A stretch of 64,000 bases of DNA, taken from assembly GCA_031296915.1 (NCBI GenBank), contig JAVDPC010000001.1:248001-312000 (forward strand). The letters run 5' to 3'. The notes below the pieces were generated by a model, which was not told the origin of the DNA, did not search any database, and saw only the letters and a list, made by a program, of their open reading frames with translations. The stretch is from Cerasicoccus frondis (GTDB lineage Bacteria; Verrucomicrobiota; Verrucomicrobiia; Opitutales; Cerasicoccaceae). The position numbers were made by a program, and so were the translations under genes. Below, one piece after another: positions 7,447-16,926 of this stretch (within the stretch, counting starts at the first letter, position 1; each line of letters starts with the position of its first letter).

Positions 7447-9759
7447 TCACAAACTTGACGAAGCCATTTTGCCATCCCCCACACGAATCCATTTTATGAG
7501 CATTGGATAATCACGAACGTCAATTGCTTTTATTTGGACGCCCCCATCAACCACATGCCCTACCAATGGACGAGGATCACGACGATCAATAAACTTTGAG
7601 TCAATAATCTCAACAGGAGCCTTTGAGGGGCGCCGAACTGGCATTGCCATTAAGTCAATTTCTAAGGGAGCCTCCCAGCCACTATCCCTTATCTCCAATC
7701 TTCCATTGTAATGCGGATGAACATCCTTACCCTCCTCGGCAGACCAATAAAATACAAGCAACTCTTCAAACTCACCGTGATCTTTGTAGTAAGTTTGAAT
7801 CTGAATATCTCCTTCAGGATTATCGGACGCATCGGTAGGCTCAACACTAACATCGACTCCTTGGTACGGTTGATATGTTGAGTCTAGCACAGCATTTAGG
7901 TTTTGGGCTGCATTAAACGCGGGCTTCCGCTGGAAATTGCTAGTAACAAGATTGTAGCTAGATTGCTCATTGTAAAAGGGATCCCTAATATTCCGGTAAA
8001 GGCAGAAGATTGTGCGCGGGTAAATGCCCATCTTAAAATCCTGCAACGCACGACGCAGTTCATACTTTGCAGCAACCACCCAAGTGAGCTCTTGCTCACC
8101 AGCACCATTAATGAGGTCAGGCACCCCATCTTCAGTAGCAGCCAAACGAATTGGCTTATCATCCTCAATGTGATCACTGATCATTTCCTTTAGGTCGTTT
8201 ATCTGCGCTTCATATGACCCCCATGTAGTCCAAGGATGAAATTCGGATGCATATTCTGGCAAGTTTGCCCTCACTGCAGGTTGGCGATACGGATGAAAGG
8301 AAAAAACATCACAATATTCCATCAGGCCAGCATCAAGCACTCGCGGTATCCACGGGTAAGGCTTATCGGCCATACACTGCAGCATCGCAGTACCGGGGCC
8401 ATAAACGACGGCATCAGGTTGCTCCTCACGAATAACCGCAGAAATCTGCGAGAATAGCTTAACGTAATTCTCTGGTGTTACATAAGGTGTCTCATTTCCA
8501 ATATTCGGCTCATTCCAAATATGCCAGTGCTTTGTATATGGCTTCAATTGACGAACAATTTGCCGGGTAAATACTTCCGCCTTTTGCATATCCAATGACC
8601 CAGGTTCATAATCAAAATCCGCCTCCTTCCCTCTCGGCGCCCAACGCAATGGGTCGATCCGCATCATTAAATTAATGTCAGCCTCTCGCAGCAACTGAGC
8701 ATATTTTATACTGCGACTGACATTCGAAAACTTTTCTCCCACCTCATGGGGTGTTAGGTCTTTAACTCCACTGTTGGCATGGTAATCAATTGCCCACTTG
8801 AATCCAGCTTCCGACATCAGTTCCACCTGACGCTCTATCATGGATGAATCAGCGCCCTCATGCATAATCGTAGTATGAATGCCAAATGGACTATCCGCAA
8901 TTTCAGCGGATTTCCGTGGTGTACCAACTGGCACTTGCTTACGAATATTTTCGGGCAATTGGTTAAACCTCAACATACCAGAATCAGCTTGAGAAACCGT
9001 GAAGTCATCCAGAGCGTCTGTATTCTCCTGAGTATTAGCATTACCATTTATGCGAAAGCCCGCAGCATCTATTTCAATACCCGCCGGCAGCCTAGTCGAC
9101 AGCCAACCATCATCATGAGTAAACAGCCGCACTTCAGTCTCATTTTGCTTCAGATATGGATAGACTTTACCATTTAAGCGATCATAGCTGAGACCTATCT
9201 CAATTGGCTTACCTTGCTGGTAAATGATCTCCGGGTAGTTTTTCGGGCCTCCTGACAGAAGTTGGTTTTTAACACCATCGCTGTAAAGCGCCCAATGGCC
9301 ATTTGGCTTGAACAACATCCATATGGTAGCCCCTTGCTGATTACTAGCAAACCAATCTTTCCCACTAGAATCTGCGAACAAGGCGACGGCCAACCAGTCA
9401 GCAGTTTCCGGCTTTACCAATGCACTAACTGTAGTGATGTCGCCAGGTTCGTTTAGCCTGATTCTAGCCTCGCCACTGGTTCCACCAGCTGCAAGCACTA
9501 CTTGATCCTCCTCAGAGATGACCAATGTTTTATCGGAGGTAATGACTTCCCACTGCCCCCCCCCTTGCTCAACCTGTAAGCGATGAAGAGCCGTGTAAGG
9601 TGACCGCGCCTCATCTTTGACTGAAAAAGTGTCTTGGACGTAAATGGATGCATCATCGTGTGGACTCGCTTGGGTCCAATGCGTCAATGTAAGGAGTCCA
9701 GCCAGCGCGATACAGTGGCCAAGTGGTTTCATGTATTTTTCCATTATAGGGTATTTCAT
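7447..9759 (-). CDS. Secreted clan GH-A type glycoside hydrolase (TIM barrel)
   Basis: A 770-residue secreted enzyme. The best signal peptide starts at internal Met10 (MKPLGHCIALAGLLTLTHWTQA, start 9732), although the frame is open to ATG at 9759, which gives a TAATG overlap with the upstream GH38 stop. Residues about 40-260 look like a beta-sandwich or LamG-type module. The TIM barrel has WHIWNEPNIGN with E417 as probable acid/base and AATEDGVPD with E543 as probable nucleophile, a spacing typical of clan GH-A (GH39/GH10-like). The exact family is not certain. The coupling to GH38 suggests a shared alpha-mannose-containing substrate; that is inference. Confidence 0.75.
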   Translation of the reverse strand: MKYPIMEKYMKPLGHCIALAGLLTLTHWTQASPHDDASIYVQDTFSVKDEARSPYTALHRLQVEQGGGQWEVITSDKTLVISEEDQVVLAAGGTSGEARIRLNEPGDITTVSALVKPETADWLAVALFADSSGKDWFASNQQGATIWMLFKPNGHWALYSDGVKNQLLSGGPKNYPEIIYQQGKPIEIGLSYDRLNGKVYPYLKQNETEVRLFTHDDGWLSTRLPAGIEIDAAGFRINGNANTQENTDALDDFTVSQADSGMLRFNQLPENIRKQVPVGTPRKSAEIADSPFGIHTTIMHEGADSSMIERQVELMSEAGFKWAIDYHANSGVKDLTPHEVGEKFSNVSRSIKYAQLLREADINLMMRIDPLRWAPRGKEADFDYEPGSLDMQKAEVFTRQIVRQLKPYTKHWHIWNEPNIGNETPYVTPENYVKLFSQISAVIREEQPDAVVYGPGTAMLQCMADKPYPWIPRVLDAGLMEYCDVFSFHPYRQPAVRANLPEYASEFHPWTTWGSYEAQINDLKEMISDHIEDDKPIRLAATEDGVPDLINGAGEQELTWVVAAKYELRRALQDFKMGIYPRTIFCLYRNIRDPFYNEQSSYNLVTSNFQRKPAFNAAQNLNAVLDSTYQPYQGVDVSVEPTDASDNPEGDIQIQTYYKDHGEFEELLVFYWSAEEGKDVHPHYNGRLEIRDSGWEAPLEIDLMAMPVRRPSKAPVEIIDSKFIDRRDPRPLVGHVVDGGVQIKAIDVRDYPMLIKWIRVGDGKMASSSL

Positions 9760-12293
9760 TAAATTTCAACAATGTTGATTCTCGTTACAGTTAAACTGGG
9801 CAAATCGAGCCTCCATGTAATAATTTCTCCGGGCAGAATTCGTCCCAGACGTATCGGCTGCCCCATCCATTTGCCATCCACGCATCCTACCGAAAATGAT
9901 GAGATATTTTGAATTCGGATATCCAGAGAATCCTTTACCATAGCAGTGATAGCGAGCAATTGCAGTCTATCGTCATCAATCTCCAGCAGTGAGCCAGAAG
10001 GATTCAACTGCTCATTTGGTCCCAATAATGGACGATGAGCAGGTACAGTTTGCACACATAGGGGCTCTTCTAATAATTTAGACAAACGCGGAAGAGCATC
10101 AACATTTGGCGTCAACAGCGCATCAAAGACATGCTCACCCATATCCGCACATGGCCTCCAACGTTGATCGTCTGCCGCACGACGAACATCACTTGCATAT
10201 CTGGAGGTTCGGGCAATTGTAGCCCTAAATTCTCTATCGATTGAATCGAACCCATACAATGCGTTGCTGGCAAATCCTATATCATCATCCGCCACGACCC
10301 AGCGCCCACCGGGCACCTCGCCACATGCTTTACGGACAATAGAACCACCAGGCACCTCAAATTCTGCTGCTCCATCACTACGAGTTGTCGGCAATATGAG
10401 CTTCATCCGAACTCCCCGGTCTGCCATAAATGCGCGCATTTTCAAATCAACTTGATTGGAGCCGATAGAAATTGAAACGATAGCTTCAAGAGAAGATTTG
10501 CACAGAGCGCCCTCAAACAGCACCCATAGCGACTGACGCAAGGGACCATATTCAAGGATTTCGACTTTAGAAATAGTAAGTCGCTCAACTTCACTGGTAA
10601 GCCTCCAAGAATCCTCCTCTTCCTTCATGCCCCCCCATGAACCCCAATCATCTTCATATAGACGCACTTGCATCCCCTTGCCCAACCAGGCTTCACCATC
10701 ACGCTTAAACTTTAAAGAATGATCACCAATTGACGCATCAACAGAAAGCTGAGGTTCACTAAACTCTTTAAGTTCCTCACATTTTTCCGACTCACAATAG
10801 CCGACTTGCAACAACTGCCAGCCCATTGGAGCAAGAGATACGGGAGTTAATACTCGAGCCCTCCAAGCACAATCAGGCAAACTATCATGCTCGCAATTTA
10901 ATTGTTGGAATACAATCGCCTCACCGGATGAAGCATTCGTTACACGCAATGGAGCTTGACCAGGCCGATATTGCCACAAAGGCCGATAGTCAAGAGACAC
11001 CTCGACTTCAACATGCTTGGAAACGGCAAAGGGGTGTGGGTTCCAAATTAAAACCGGCTGTGGCAGCGGCGCATCATCACCAACCTTCCAGGCGCCTTCA
11101 TGTGTATTGATCTTTGAAGCGAGTGAAGTGAGCGACACCAGCATTGAGGCCCTAGCATCATCATGCACGCGCCCCAATTGCGCTAACTGATCCACATACG
11201 CACGCTCGATAGATGTGCCTGGTAAAATATCATGAAATGCATTAAAGAGTGTTCGATCCCAAGATTCATCCAGATCAACTTTTCTCTGTTGAACACCCGC
11301 GCCAATTAGAGCAGACTGCGTCTTCTCTGAACGGATAAGCGATGTTTCGATACTACGATATGCAAATTTGAAACGAGCAAGAGAAGCACTACATCCACGA
11401 AGACAGAAATTCAACTCACCTTGATGCACATCCAATACATCTTCGCCCTTCTCTAATATCTCACTACGTAAATCCGAAAAGAATCCATGCAAACCGGAAT
11501 GAACTACCTCAACTTCAGGATGTCTTTGCGCCCACTCTTCGATCTCTATTAGATGAGTCCTAGACGTGCCTCCGCCATGATTCCCCAATCCGTAGAACAT
11601 TGCGGCAGTGTCCAACCCTTCTACGCTAGCCCTTGCTAAACAGGTATCCAACCGCTCAGAGATGCCAGACCGCTCACTGGAATACCAACCGTCATGAGGG
11701 CGATATGCCAATACCCTACACCCACTTGGCCCCTGCCACCAAAACGCCTGCTGCCGAAGTGGCAATGCAGATTGCTGCGGTCTAGTAAAAGCAATACTGT
11801 CCATACCTGCGGCAGTCAATATTTCGGGCATGCCAGCTGAATGACCAAAGGAATCTGCAGCCCATGCGGCTGTCACATCGACGCCAAAGCGTTCACGAAA
11901 ATACCGTTTACCACGGATAAACTGGCGCAGCAATGATTCAGTCGCCGGCAGGTTCGTGTCTGGTTGAATCCAATTCCCTCCAACAATCTCCCAACGCCCC
12001 TCAGCAATCAATTCTCCAATTTCATGAAAAAGCCGGGGAGCATTTTTTTCTACGTAGTCATACAATGCGGCCTCGCCACGAATAAAGTGAAACCGAGGAA
12101 AGGTTTTTAGCATTTCGACCATTGCACGGCAAGTTGCTATCCCCTCATTCATACCTTCAGGCCAGTCCCATAGCCAAACCGGATCTAGATGCGCATTGCC
12201 AATTAAGTGCAGCTTAAGGGCACGCTCAGATGATACAGATGATGCCAAAGAAGCACCCACTTCCTTCGAAACAGCTTGATAGTTAGGGGTCAT
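9759..12293 (-). CDS. GH38 alpha-mannosidase
   Basis: Retaining alpha-mannosidase. The metal site HLDPVW is at about residues 35-40, and the expected catalytic nucleophile Asp lies in AADSFGHS (D147). GGNWIQPDTNLP and FHDILPGTS are further GH38 blocks, and the C-terminal half carries the beta-rich mannosidase domains. There is no signal peptide, so it is probably cytoplasmic and acts on imported oligosaccharides. I chose ATG at 12293; the frame also opens at GTG 12332, adding 13 residues with no recognisable motif, and neither start has a clear ribosome-binding site. The stop overlaps the next gene's start by one base (TAATG). It is divergent from the GntR-LacI regulator at 12529. Confidence 0.9.
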   Translation of the reverse strand: MTPNYQAVSKEVGASLASSVSSERALKLHLIGNAHLDPVWLWDWPEGMNEGIATCRAMVEMLKTFPRFHFIRGEAALYDYVEKNAPRLFHEIGELIAEGRWEIVGGNWIQPDTNLPATESLLRQFIRGKRYFRERFGVDVTAAWAADSFGHSAGMPEILTAAGMDSIAFTRPQQSALPLRQQAFWWQGPSGCRVLAYRPHDGWYSSERSGISERLDTCLARASVEGLDTAAMFYGLGNHGGGTSRTHLIEIEEWAQRHPEVEVVHSGLHGFFSDLRSEILEKGEDVLDVHQGELNFCLRGCSASLARFKFAYRSIETSLIRSEKTQSALIGAGVQQRKVDLDESWDRTLFNAFHDILPGTSIERAYVDQLAQLGRVHDDARASMLVSLTSLASKINTHEGAWKVGDDAPLPQPVLIWNPHPFAVSKHVEVEVSLDYRPLWQYRPGQAPLRVTNASSGEAIVFQQLNCEHDSLPDCAWRARVLTPVSLAPMGWQLLQVGYCESEKCEELKEFSEPQLSVDASIGDHSLKFKRDGEAWLGKGMQVRLYEDDWGSWGGMKEEEDSWRLTSEVERLTISKVEILEYGPLRQSLWVLFEGALCKSSLEAIVSISIGSNQVDLKMRAFMADRGVRMKLILPTTRSDGAAEFEVPGGSIVRKACGEVPGGRWVVADDDIGFASNALYGFDSIDREFRATIARTSRYASDVRRAADDQRWRPCADMGEHVFDALLTPNVDALPRLSKLLEEPLCVQTVPAHRPLLGPNEQLNPSGSLLEIDDDRLQLLAITAMVKDSLDIRIQNISSFSVGCVDGKWMGQPIRLGRILPGEIITWRLDLPSLTVTRINIVEI

Positions 12294-12338
12294 AATTTCA
12301 ACTCTGCTAGAGTTCAGAGCATACAAATGCACTCTTTT

Positions 12339-12356
12339 GGTATCTTTGTAAATACC
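12339..12356. promoter_or_regulatory. 18-bp near-palindrome, GH38-side operator candidate
   Basis: GGTATCTTTGTAAATACC has perfect 5-bp outer arms GGTAT/ATACC. It shares TTTTGGTAT and the overall layout with the element at 12486-12503, 147 nt away on the other side of the divergent region. Confidence 0.45.
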
Positions 12357-12485
12357 TAAACACCTAAAAAACGAATGCCAACTAACACTCTAACCCTCCC
12401 AGCACCATAGTGCCCCAAACTTGAGCAATCCCAAACCTTCAGATCAACACTCAAGCGCCCACATATGCACAAGAATGGCACTTTT

Positions 12486-12503
12486 GGTATTGCCATAAAC
12501 ACC
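12486..12503. promoter_or_regulatory. 18-bp near-palindrome, regulator-side operator candidate
   Basis: GGTATTGCCATAAACACC has arms GGTATT/AACACC with one mismatch. It lies 25 nt upstream of the GntR-LacI regulator start. Overlapping it is TGGCA-N10-TGCCA (12476-12495). The spacing and repetition fit an AraR-like autoregulated divergent control region. Confidence 0.45.
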
Positions 12504-12528
12504 AATTTGGCATTTAGTCATTCTCGCA

Positions 12529-13680
12529 ATGGGAATCATTACTCCAAACGCGAAACGCCCTGCCTACGAAACAGCCGCAATAGAAATACAGCATCGCCTA
12601 TGCGCAATGAATGCTGGTGATCGAATACCAGCTGAGCGCCAACTATGCAAAGACCTTGGCGTGAGTCGCGTTACCCTTCGAAAAGCGATGGAGGGGCTTC
12701 ACCGCGAGGGTTATCTAGAAACTCGCCAAGGAGGAGGCACAATACTCCTAAAAGAAGTGGCCCCTCCCACAAGCAACACTGCCACACCAACAAAATTTTT
12801 AGGCTTAGTCGTCCCATCCATCGAACATTCCTTCATCTCCCGAATAGTCAGAGGCTTTGAATCCCACACTTCAGAAGCAGAATATAATATGGCGCTAGCC
12901 CACGACTATGGCGACATGGACCTGCAAATCAGCCAACTTAAAAGAATGCTAGACAGCGGTATCAGCGGCATCGCCATATACCCCGACAGCGGGAATATAC
13001 TTCGCCCTGAGTTCTTAAAGCTTATTCAGAAGTTAAAGAATTCCAATACTCCAATGGTCATGATTGATCGCTATGTGCCAAGCGCTGACACAACAACCAT
13101 AATGTCCGATAATGTACAAGGGATGTACATGGCAACCGAACACCTAATACTAACTGGGCACCGCAGAATTGGCCTACTTTCCTTTGGACCAGAAGGCGGT
13201 GTCACCGATAAAGATAGACGCAAGGGCTTCCTTCTTGCCCTCAAGGACTATAACCTCCCACCTGAACCAAATTTCGAGATAGAACTTGGCACGAACGGCC
13301 ACGAGGAATCCGCACAAGAAGCGATCACCAAGCTCTTAGAAAGTAGCGATGCGCACACTTTCGATGCGATCGCCTGCATGCAGGATAACATGGCATTCGG
13401 TGCCCACATGGCAATCCAATCTCACAAATCAATCAACATTAACGGAATTGGACTAACCGGCTACGATAACCTAAACCGTGAAATATATAGAGCCAATGGA
13501 TTAAACCTATGCAGCATTGATCAACCCGCCGAAGAAATTGGTCGCAAGGCTGCACATGCCCTCATCTCTAGCATTGAACGCAAGCCAGAAACGAAACGAG
13601 CTCAACACATATTATTAAAACCCTGCCTTAAGCTTAGAGCTTCCAGCGGAACGAGCGATCACCCTAGCCACACTCATTAA
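12529..13680 (+). CDS. GntR-LacI hybrid (AraR-like) transcriptional regulator
   Basis: Two-domain regulator. Residues about 10-75 form a GntR winged helix (AERQLCKDLGVSRVTLRKAMEGL, then YLETRQGGGT). Residues about 85-380 form a LacI/periplasmic-binding-like effector domain (LGLVVPSIEHSFISRIVRGFE, MIDRYVP, LTGHRRIGLL, CSIDQPAEEIG). This architecture is that of Bacillus AraR, which senses a pentose; the ligand here is unknown and may derive from the mannose-containing substrate of the divergent GH38 operon. 383 aa is a normal length. Two 18-bp near-palindromes in the shared intergenic region are its probable operators. Confidence 0.88.
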   Translation: MGIITPNAKRPAYETAAIEIQHRLCAMNAGDRIPAERQLCKDLGVSRVTLRKAMEGLHREGYLETRQGGGTILLKEVAPPTSNTATPTKFLGLVVPSIEHSFISRIVRGFESHTSEAEYNMALAHDYGDMDLQISQLKRMLDSGISGIAIYPDSGNILRPEFLKLIQKLKNSNTPMVMIDRYVPSADTTTIMSDNVQGMYMATEHLILTGHRRIGLLSFGPEGGVTDKDRRKGFLLALKDYNLPPEPNFEIELGTNGHEESAQEAITKLLESSDAHTFDAIACMQDNMAFGAHMAIQSHKSININGIGLTGYDNLNREIYRANGLNLCSIDQPAEEIGRKAAHALISSIERKPETKRAQHILLKPCLKLRASSGTSDHPSHTH

Positions 13681-13814
13681 CAACACCACCCCCTTACCAA
13701 CTCTTAGTATTTAACCAATCAATATGCGTTTTACCCCATCAGATAACCCTATTCGCATGACATCCCCCCATACTCATGGCAAGTTTTGATATTCCCATAA
13801 AACAATATAAAGTT

Positions 13815-14636
13815 ATGAATAAAACTACCTCATCATTAATTCTTGCAGCAGGCATCTCCGCAGCACCCGCCTTCTCGCAAACCATGCTCTTCGACTTTGG
13901 ACCAACCACAGTCACAGGAGCTGACCTCACCAACAGCCCCGGGCACGAGGATGGCGGATTAACTGGAGCTGATACATCCTGGAACCTCGTTCAGGTCACG
14001 GATATCAGCTCCGGCTTAGTCACCTCAACAGGCACCGCATCAGCAGTCGGAATAAATCTAGGCGTAGAATCAACTAGTTCTAGCAACATCATCAACTTTG
14101 GATCACAACCGTCAAGTAGCAGTCAACTAGGCACCCAGCTATTCAGCGGAGTATACTCCAACACCTCAGTAGCTAGAGATGGCATCTTTAATAGCTTTAA
14201 TTCCGAACCGTGGGCAATAGGAGTCAAACTCGATGGACTGGCTGCCGGCGAATACAACATATATATTACAGCACGTAACACCAATACCCTCACAGCGCAA
14301 CCCACCACCGTTTTTGGCGACGCGATTTCTAATACCGACGCAACATTTGACTATAATTCAATCACCGGAAGCTCAATCGCAAACGGAACCAATTCAACAT
14401 CAAGCGGGCCCTATACAGGCTTTGAGGAAGGTGGAAATTATGGTTTTCTAACCATAACACTCTCCGCAGGCCAGAGCCTTGCATTAGCGATCAGTGGAGA
14501 TGGAGCCGGCAATGACGGACGCGGCTTTCTAAACAGTATAGAAATTGTAGCCGTGCCGGAACCAAGCACATACGTCACCTTGATGGCAAGCCTGACACTA
14601 TTAGGAGCGCTAGCCATAAGACGCAAAAAGCAGTAA
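13815..14636 (+). CDS. PEP-CTERM sorting domain protein (273 aa)
   Basis: The frame is open from ATG 13776, but the signal peptide begins at ATG 13815 (MNKTTSSLILAAGISAAPAFS), so I chose that. The mature part starts MLFDFGPTTVTG and is Ser/Thr/Asn/Gly rich, with LAAGEYNIYITARN, a beta-sandwich pattern seen in many verrucomicrobial PEP-CTERM proteins. The C-terminus has the full sorting signal VPEPSTY, a hydrophobic helix and RRKKQ. It is presumably exported and processed by an exosortase encoded elsewhere. The role is unknown; surface glycan binding is a guess. A long hairpin follows at 14687-14718. Confidence 0.85.
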   Translation: MNKTTSSLILAAGISAAPAFSQTMLFDFGPTTVTGADLTNSPGHEDGGLTGADTSWNLVQVTDISSGLVTSTGTASAVGINLGVESTSSSNIINFGSQPSSSSQLGTQLFSGVYSNTSVARDGIFNSFNSEPWAIGVKLDGLAAGEYNIYITARNTNTLTAQPTTVFGDAISNTDATFDYNSITGSSIANGTNSTSSGPYTGFEEGGNYGFLTITLSAGQSLALAISGDGAGNDGRGFLNSIEIVAVPEPSTYVTLMASLTLLGALAIRRKKQ

Positions 14637-14686
14637 GAGATCGGGCGTCGTTAGATTTCGCCCATAGTTTTCAATATCATTAAATA

Positions 14687-14718
14687 TGCAGCATTCCATT
14701 ACGCCATGGAATGCTGCA
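14687..14718 (+). terminator. 13-bp perfect hairpin after PEP-CTERM gene
   Basis: Arms 14687-14699 and 14706-14718 are perfectly complementary over 13 bp with a 6-nt loop. It lies 50 nt after the PEP-CTERM stop. No clear U-tract follows, so it may be a terminator or an mRNA-stabilising hairpin. Confidence 0.5.
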
Positions 14719-14820
14719 ACCTCATAAGCAGTTCACATAGTGAATCAGTACAGCTTGGTATTATCAATGAGCTCATAAAATACCCAAACTAACCTACCTT
14801 CGCTCCATAAAACAACACCA

Positions 14821-15660
14821 ATGACACTATACGAATGGTCCTCCCTGAGCGTTCGATTAATTTGGTCCTACGAAGGAGTTCCAGTTATATCCTCAGGAGA
14901 AAGGGAAATCAAAAGTCTTGTTGCATGGTTCATCCGACAAGGCAGTGTCACACTTGAGTATGGCAAAGCCAGAGTAACAGCAACCAATGAGCAGTGGCTT
15001 ATGCCACCAGTAGGGCCAAGCTATCGCACCTTTAGCGACGATGCAGATATAGTGTCCATAAGCTTTACTGCCTCATGGGCAGACGGCAAATTGCTATTCA
15101 ACGAATCAAGCGCCCACATACTCAATCACCACGAGCACCCCACGCTATTAGCAGCCGCAATCCCCCTACAAAGCTACATCGCAAGATATTTTCCTGATGC
15201 GCAAAACGCACTACCCGAGACATCAATTCACATTGATCAGTACTTAAAATTAAAAGAGCTACTATATAGTTGGATTATTAAATATTGCAGTGCCATGATA
15301 GCCGATGGCGCAATACATGCCCGCAATCCAGACGTTGACCCCCTTGCGTTCGACGCCAGCTCCAAGATCCACAATTGGCGCTTCAAAGAACCCTTCACTG
15401 CCAGCAACCTAGCAAGCTCACTAGGCCTAAGCACATTTCAGCTCAATCGATTATTCATAGATGCATACAACAAAACAGCGCATCAATATTTTGAGGATAC
15501 AAGATTGGAATCTGCGCTAAATATGCTCAGACAGGGAGACATGAAGGTTAAAGAAATCGCCTACTCGCTTGGATTCAAACAGGCATCTCACTTTTCTCGA
15601 TGGTTCAAAGACCACACGCAAATGACCCCCGCGAGCTATAGAGAAAAGCGCCCCAACTAA
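14821..15660 (+). CDS. AraC-family transcriptional regulator
   Basis: The N-terminal cupin-like sensor domain (about residues 1-150) precedes a C-terminal AraC double helix-turn-helix (about 178-277). The latter includes FTASNLASSLGLSTFQLNRLFIDAY as the first HTH and KVKEIAYSLGFKQASHFSRWFKDHTQMTP as the second, with the conserved F(S/K)xxF...TPxxYR ending. At 279 aa it is of ordinary length. It probably activates nearby carbohydrate genes on sugar binding. It follows a PEP-CTERM gene and a hairpin, so it is likely separately transcribed. It is convergent with the LacI gene (31 nt gap). Confidence 0.9.
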   Translation: MTLYEWSSLSVRLIWSYEGVPVISSGEREIKSLVAWFIRQGSVTLEYGKARVTATNEQWLMPPVGPSYRTFSDDADIVSISFTASWADGKLLFNESSAHILNHHEHPTLLAAAIPLQSYIARYFPDAQNALPETSIHIDQYLKLKELLYSWIIKYCSAMIADGAIHARNPDVDPLAFDASSKIHNWRFKEPFTASNLASSLGLSTFQLNRLFIDAYNKTAHQYFEDTRLESALNMLRQGDMKVKEIAYSLGFKQASHFSRWFKDHTQMTPASYREKRPN

Positions 15661-15691
15661 CAGGCACTGCAAGACGAATTTAACGGACACA

Positions 15692-16708
15692 TCAAAGCGT
15701 AGTGCTACCAGATTGCCAATGCCCTCTATTCATGACCATCTTTGGAGCTTCAGGCACACCGCGCTCATTCTTAAGAATTTGCTCGACTACTAAATCCATA
15801 GCAAGCTCACCAATCGCAGAGGGATGTTGATCGATACCCGAGTGAGACTTGACGGCATCCACACAATCCAAGTGAGCAAAACCAGCATCATCTGGAACCT
15901 TCAATCCCGCCGCCCTAATCCAGTCGGGGATGCGATCATCAAGCCCCATGACTGCGTCAATATTGTGCCTAAGCAGCCACTTTGAAAACACATCTCTCTC
16001 TAGACGCAATGGACGACAGACCGGAACCAGCTTTCGACTAGCATGATACTCCCGCTCAGCAGCATAGCCAGCCACCCACTTCCGCTCGACCCGCTCGTCA
16101 CTTTCCCCTGAGACCGCCAGGCCAATTCTTTTATATCCTGAACTCAGAAGCTGTTGATAGGCAATCCTGGCAGAAGTGTATTGGTCATTTACTGCACGGT
16201 GCAAATCGGGAGCAATCAAACTATAGCCTATAGATGCCGCAGCAAAGTAGTCCAAATCAATTTTAATGCATCCCGGCTCTGGCAAAGGTGCAAATATAAC
16301 ACCTGAAACCCCTCTAGCGCGCAAAATACTGCTGGCGCGCTGAGGCGTCATACCTGAATCATACAGTGAAAGATGTTCAAGCCTATAGCCCAATTGATCA
16401 GCGCGACTAGCTGCCCCATTATATGCATTTACAGTAAAGGGATAAGACCTCCACTTATTTGCAGTCGGATAACTGGTCAGATAGCAAATAGTATTTACAT
16501 CTTGATTCTGCTTCCCCCCCTTTAACTGCACCATGAGCGAAGAGACCCTGGGATCTGGTCGATATCCCATCTTTTCAGCTTCTCGCAATATACGCCGCCT
16601 TGTCTCCATCTGAATTTCAGGATGATTGCGCAGAGCACGTGAAACCGTCATCGCTGACACACCACATTTTTGCGCTATTTGCCTCAAGGTGGGTCTACTA
16701 CTATGCAT
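15692..16708 (-). CDS. LacI-family transcriptional regulator, candidate owner of the CGTTA-N4-TAACG sites
   Basis: The frame opens at 16753, but LacI proteins begin just before the HTH, so I chose ATG 16708 (MHSSRPTLRQIAQ), giving 338 aa. The HTH is TLRQIAQKCGVSAMTVSRAL, followed by the hinge MGYRPDPRVSSLM. The remaining about 275 residues form the sugar-binding effector domain. A perfect 16-bp palindrome containing CGTTA-CGTG-TAACG lies 71 nt upstream, between it and the divergent GH gene at 16927. The same arms recur before three more genes or operons, so this protein is the simplest candidate for their regulator, with autoregulation; that link is inference. Confidence 0.88.
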   Translation of the reverse strand: MHSSRPTLRQIAQKCGVSAMTVSRALRNHPEIQMETRRRILREAEKMGYRPDPRVSSLMVQLKGGKQNQDVNTICYLTSYPTANKWRSYPFTVNAYNGAASRADQLGYRLEHLSLYDSGMTPQRASSILRARGVSGVIFAPLPEPGCIKIDLDYFAAASIGYSLIAPDLHRAVNDQYTSARIAYQQLLSSGYKRIGLAVSGESDERVERKWVAGYAAEREYHASRKLVPVCRPLRLERDVFSKWLLRHNIDAVMGLDDRIPDWIRAAGLKVPDDAGFAHLDCVDAVKSHSGIDQHPSAIGELAMDLVVEQILKNERGVPEAPKMVMNRGHWQSGSTTL

Positions 16709-16778
16709 AAAAACAATTAAGATTGTGAAATCAATCGGAGAATAATCCTGCATTGCACCCCGCTACAATCAGCATCTT

Positions 16779-16792
16779 CGTTACGTGTAACG
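16779..16792. promoter_or_regulatory. CGTTA-N4-TAACG operator-like site 2
   Basis: The core CGTTACGTGTAACG sits in a longer perfect palindrome, TCGTTAC-GT-GTAACGA (16778-16793), in the 218-nt region between the divergent LacI gene (start 16708) and the GH gene (start 16927). Site 4 at 22044 is identical over all 16 bases. Confidence 0.6.
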
Positions 16793-16926
16793 AGTCAAGC
16801 ATCTTGTTAGCAATAAATCAATCACTCATAATTAAGTCCGTAAACAAACCTTTTTACTAAAAGGTCAAAAGCTACCCTTTCTGACTGAGACAACATAGTC
16901 AGATTTCAACACAACCCCATAATAGA

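Noticed and set aside
9782..9796. CGTTACAGTTAAAC inside the end of the GH38 gene, resembling the CGTTA-N4-TAACG motif.
   Set aside because: The second arm is degraded and it lies within coding sequence; not counted with the four clear sites.
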